Source: Thermohalobaculum sp039027855
GTDB taxonomy: Bacteria > Pseudomonadota > Alphaproteobacteria > Rhodobacterales > Rhodobacteraceae
Length of the DNA stretch: 64,000 nucleotides
Reading direction: 5' to 3'
Assembly: GCA_039027855.1 (NCBI GenBank)
Contig: JBCCJI010000003.1
Span: 1 to 64,000, forward strand
The translations under genes were made by a program, and so were the position numbers. Below are positions 61,510 to 64,000 of the stretch, one piece after another. Each line of letters opens with the position of its first letter. The stretch's first letter is position 1. Under the pieces are notes generated by a model that saw nothing but the letters and a program-made list of their open reading frames with translations, had not been told where the DNA came from and ran no database searches.

Positions 61510-62490
61510 TCAGCCCTCGATCCGCATGCCGAGCTCATCGACGAGCGCGCGGAAGGTGTCGAACTGACCCCGGATGAACTCGTTGGCATCCTCGGGCGAC
61601 ATCACCTCGATGATCGAGCCGCGCGCTTCCATCTGCTCGACGAACTCGGCATCGCCGGCCGCGGCGGTCATCCACTCGGCCCATTTCGCGGCGACCTCGT
61701 CCGGCAGGTCCTTGGGCCCGGCGATCCCGGTCCAGCCGACCATCTGCTCAAGCTCGGGCTTGCCGAGCGAGGCCGCGGTCGGCGCATCGAAGCCTTCGAC
61801 CGGGTCGGGTGTCGTCACCAAAAGCGCCCGCATCTGGCCGTTGGCGACGAAGCCCGCCAGCGCCGAGCTGTTGGTGCAGAGGAATTCCGCCGTGCCGTTC
61901 AGCACCGCCGTCGCCGCCGCACCGCCGCCCTGCTGCGGAATATGCGTCGCCGCATTGGCCGCATCCTCCAGCCCAAAGGCGCTCAGCACGAAGGCCGCGG
62001 CGAGATGCGGTCCCGACCCCACGCCCGAGGAGGAAAAGCTCAGCTTCTCGGGCGATTTCGCCTTGGCGATCACGTCCTCCATCGACTGCAGCGGCGAGTT
62101 CGCGCTCACCACGCAGGCGAAAGGATTGATCTCGTAGACCGTGACGAAGCGGAAATCGTCGAGCGTGTAGGGCAGCGTCGCCTTCATCGCCGGATTGACC
62201 GAGTGCGAGCCGACGCGCGCGAACAGCATGGTGTAGCCGTCGGACTTGGCGTTCTGCACCGCGACCGAGCCGGTGGCACCGCCGGCGCCGGTGACATTCG
62301 CCATCACCAGCGGCGAGCCCACCGCCTCGCCCAGCGGCTCGGCAATCGTGCGCGCCGAGATGTCGGTCGCGCCGCCGGCGCCGTAGGGGATGATCATGTT
62401 GATCGGGCGCTCGGGATACTCGGCGACGGCGCTACCTGCGCCCAGACCAAGCGTAAGCGCGGCGATGGCGCCGAGTGTACGGAAACTCAT
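61510..62490 (-). CDS. Bug-family tripartite tricarboxylate transporter substrate-binding protein (TctC), system 2
   Basis: A 326-residue periplasmic binding protein with a Sec signal peptide (LGAIAALTLGLGAGSAVAEYPERP). EYPERPINMIIPYGAGGATDISART and NVTGAGGATG are the Bug signatures. It delivers its ligand, probably a C4-C6 carboxylate, to the TctAB permease. It is the first gene of its operon and is divergent from the TauE gene. Confidence 0.93.
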   Translation of the reverse strand: MSFRTLGAIAALTLGLGAGSAVAEYPERPINMIIPYGAGGATDISARTIAEPLGEAVGSPLVMANVTGAGGATGSVAVQNAKSDGYTMLFARVGSHSVNPAMKATLPYTLDDFRFVTVYEINPFACVVSANSPLQSMEDVIAKAKSPEKLSFSSSGVGSGPHLAAAFVLSAFGLEDAANAATHIPQQGGGAAATAVLNGTAEFLCTNSSALAGFVANGQMRALLVTTPDPVEGFDAPTAASLGKPELEQMVGWTGIAGPKDLPDEVAAKWAEWMTAAAGDAEFVEQMEARGSIIEVMSPEDANEFIRGQFDTFRALVDELGMRIEG

Positions 62491-62642
62491 GGGTGGACCT
62501 CCCTTTGATCCATTGTCGTTTTCGCGCCGTCCTTGCGGCGTCTTGACGTCGATATGGTTCAGCGATCCTGTCGCGACGCAAGGGTGCTGTGCGGATGGCG
62601 TCGGGAAACGGCCGTTCGCTCCACCTGCTGGAGGGGAATGCC

Positions 62643-63386
62643 ATGAGCTGGGAGAGCGCGCTGCCCATTCTGCTGGGTGCGCTGGCCGGCGGCTTCATCA
62701 ACGGGCTGGCCGGCTTCGGCACGGCGCTGTTCGCGCTCGGTTTCTTCCTGAGCGTGCTGGCCCCGCCGCAGGCGGTCGCGTTGGTGGTCTTTCTATCGGT
62801 CGCAAGCGGTCTGCAGGGCGTGTGGATCGTGCGCCATACCATCGCCGCAGAGCGCCCGCGCCTCATAAGGTTCCTGCTGCCGGGGCTCATCGGCATTCCC
62901 GTGGGCGTGGCCGCCCTCTCAGTTCTCGATGCGCGGATGCTGACGCTGGTCGTGGCCTTCTTCCTGATCCTCTATGGCGGCTATTTCAGCCTGCGCAGCA
63001 CCCTGCCCCGGATCGAGGGCGAGCGGCCGGTCGCCGACATGGCCGTGGGCCTGATGGGCGGCATCCTTGGGGGGGCGGCCTCGCTTTCGGGGGCGCTGCC
63101 GACCATGTGGTGCTCGATGCGGCCCTGGCCCAAGGCCGAGATCCGCGCGGTGCTGCAACCCTATAACGTCGTCATCCTCAGCCTGACGGCTGCGGCGCTG
63201 GCCCTGCGTGGCGCCTATACCAAGGAGGTACTGGTCGCCATGGTCATCGCCGTGCCCGCCGCGATGGTGGCCGCCCAGATCGGCATCTATGCCTTCGCCC
63301 GCCTGCCCGAGGCGCTGTTCCGACGCCTGCTGATCGCGCTGACGCTGGTCTCAGGCACGATCCTTACGCTCAGGACCCTGCTATGA
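62643..63386 (+). CDS. TauE/SafE-family membrane permease, copy 2
   Basis: A 247-residue membrane protein with about seven to eight hydrophobic segments. GGFINGLAGFGTALFALGFFLSV and GGILGGAASLSGALPTMWC are the two-fold signature motifs of the family, which transports organic or sulfur anions. ATG 62643 follows GGAGGGG; an upstream in-frame start at 62589 has no such site. It has an ATGA overlap with the enolase-superfamily gene. Confidence 0.88.
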   Translation: MSWESALPILLGALAGGFINGLAGFGTALFALGFFLSVLAPPQAVALVVFLSVASGLQGVWIVRHTIAAERPRLIRFLLPGLIGIPVGVAALSVLDARMLTLVVAFFLILYGGYFSLRSTLPRIEGERPVADMAVGLMGGILGGAASLSGALPTMWCSMRPWPKAEIRAVLQPYNVVILSLTAAALALRGAYTKEVLVAMVIAVPAAMVAAQIGIYAFARLPEALFRRLLIALTLVSGTILTLRTLL

Positions 63387-64000
63387 GCCACTCGCCCAAT
63401 CCTACGCCCGGCATCGCCCGGATCGAGGCGCATGTGTTCCGCGCGCCAACGCCCCGCCCGGTGGCGACATCCTTCGGCGTGATGCGCGACCGTCCGGCCG
63501 TCTTCATCAGGGTGGAGGATAGCGAAGGCGCTTTCGGCTGGGGCGAGATCTTCGCCAACTGGCCCGCCTCGGGCGCCGAGCACCGTGCCCGCCTGCTCGC
63601 CGAGGATATCGCGCCCCTCGTGCTCGGCCAGCCGGCCGGCGACCCCACGGAGTTGTGGCGGAGGCTATCGGCGCGTGTCGCGATCCGCGCGCTGCAATGC
63701 GGCGAGCCCGGCCCCTTCGCGCAGGTCCTTGCCGGCATCGACACCGCGCTCTCCGATCTCGCCGCCCGGCGCGCTGGCCTGCCGCTCGCCCGTTGGCTCG
63801 ATGCCGGGGCCGCGGACAGCGTGACGGTCTATGCCAGCGGCCTGCAGGTCTCGGCCGCCGCGGATGGGATCGCCGCCTCCCGCCGCTGGGGCATCGCGGC
63901 CTTCAAGGTCAAGATCGGGTTCGACCGGGTGAGCGACCTGCGCCACCTGACCACCCTCGCCGGCGATTTGGCCCCCGGCGAGCAGCTGATGGCCGATGCC
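63383..64000 (+). CDS. Mandelate racemase/muconate lactonizing enzyme family protein (3' end outside window)
   Basis: The first 206 residues of a second enolase-superfamily enzyme. The N-terminal capping domain (IARIEAHVFRAPTPRPVATSFG) is complete. The barrel starts with F-K175-V-K177 (AFKVKIGF), the KxK catalytic pair. The window ends at MADA, just where the first metal-ligand Asp (D205) appears. This KxK differs from the KVR motif of the enzyme at 4870-5976, so the two likely have different chemistry. With TTT system 2 and TauE adjacent, it probably metabolises the imported acid. Confidence 0.88.
   Translation, partial: MSHSPNPTPGIARIEAHVFRAPTPRPVATSFGVMRDRPAVFIRVEDSEGAFGWGEIFANWPASGAEHRARLLAEDIAPLVLGQPAGDPTELWRRLSARVAIRALQCGEPGPFAQVLAGIDTALSDLAARRAGLPLARWLDAGAADSVTVYASGLQVSAAADGIAASRRWGIAAFKVKIGFDRVSDLRHLTTLAGDLAPGEQLMADA

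Overview
The window is GC-rich DNA with dense, mostly ATGA/TGATG-overlapping operons, and looks like the chromosome of an alphaproteobacterium, probably a Rhodobacterales-like aerobe or facultative chemolithoheterotroph. The main support is the order of a sulfur-oxidation cluster (soxTRS divergent from soxVWXYZABCDEF), two tripartite tricarboxylate (TTT) uptake systems with Bug-type binding proteins, an acetate module (acs, adk, small and large symporter subunits, DUF294 protein, sensor-exonuclease, response regulator), and a carnitine catabolic operon. No phage, insertion sequence or CRISPR array is visible. Assignments come from reading the sequence alone, without database searches.

Layout. 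1-2.9 kb: a GMC flavodehydrogenase (cut by the left edge) with its gluconate-dehydrogenase-type small subunit, a glyoxalase-fold protein and a ribbon-helix-helix protein. 3.2-6 kb: a second GMC oxidoreductase and an enolase-superfamily enzyme. 6-7.5 kb: an unrecognised 521-residue protein whose C-terminal half can be aligned by eye with the catalytic chain of cholera-type ADP-ribosyltransferases. 7.8-9.3 kb: a 12-bp tandem repeat, then an SDR enzyme and a divergent TetR regulator sharing two matching operators. 9.35-10.9 kb: a cobalamin riboswitch ahead of a small unknown gene and a BtuF-like protein. 11-22.7 kb: the sox region, with two candidate SoxR operators in the soxS-soxV and soxW-soxX gaps, and with SoxD reduced to one heme domain next to a diheme SoxE-like protein. 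23.1-24.9 kb: radC and a tRNA-Leu(UAA) gene split by a 291-nt group I intron.

25-36 kb: a ten-gene minus-strand operon (fumarylpyruvate-hydrolase-like enzyme, dihydroxyphthalate-decarboxylase-like protein, TauE permease, TctC, TctB, TctA, LVIVD-repeat protein, OsmC, 2Fe-2S and molybdopterin hydroxylase subunits) facing a GntR/FCD regulator with a perfect operator. This looks like an uptake and hydroxylation route for an unidentified, perhaps aromatic or N-heterocyclic, acid. 36-47.4 kb: a serine hydrolase, then the acetate module, in which Acs makes AMP and adenylate kinase would recycle it. 47.7-55.2 kb: a CdhR-like regulator facing BKACE, carnitine dehydrogenase-thioesterase, acyl-CoA dehydrogenase, an NDP-forming acyl-CoA ligase and a CaiD-like hydratase. 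Together these can take gamma-butyrobetaine or carnitine to glycine betaine. 55.4-59.2 kb: a five-gene DUF4178-DUF4178-small membrane protein-DUF350-spermidine-synthase-like operon, probably a membrane-linked stress or polyamine module. 59.4-64 kb: a second TTT system divergent from a TauE permease and another enolase-superfamily enzyme cut by the right edge.

The items most worth following are the intron-split tRNA-Leu, the ADP-ribosyltransferase-like protein, the SoxD/SoxE domain arrangement, the DUF4178/DUF350/aminopropyltransferase operon, and the GntR-controlled molybdenum-hydroxylase/TTT operon.
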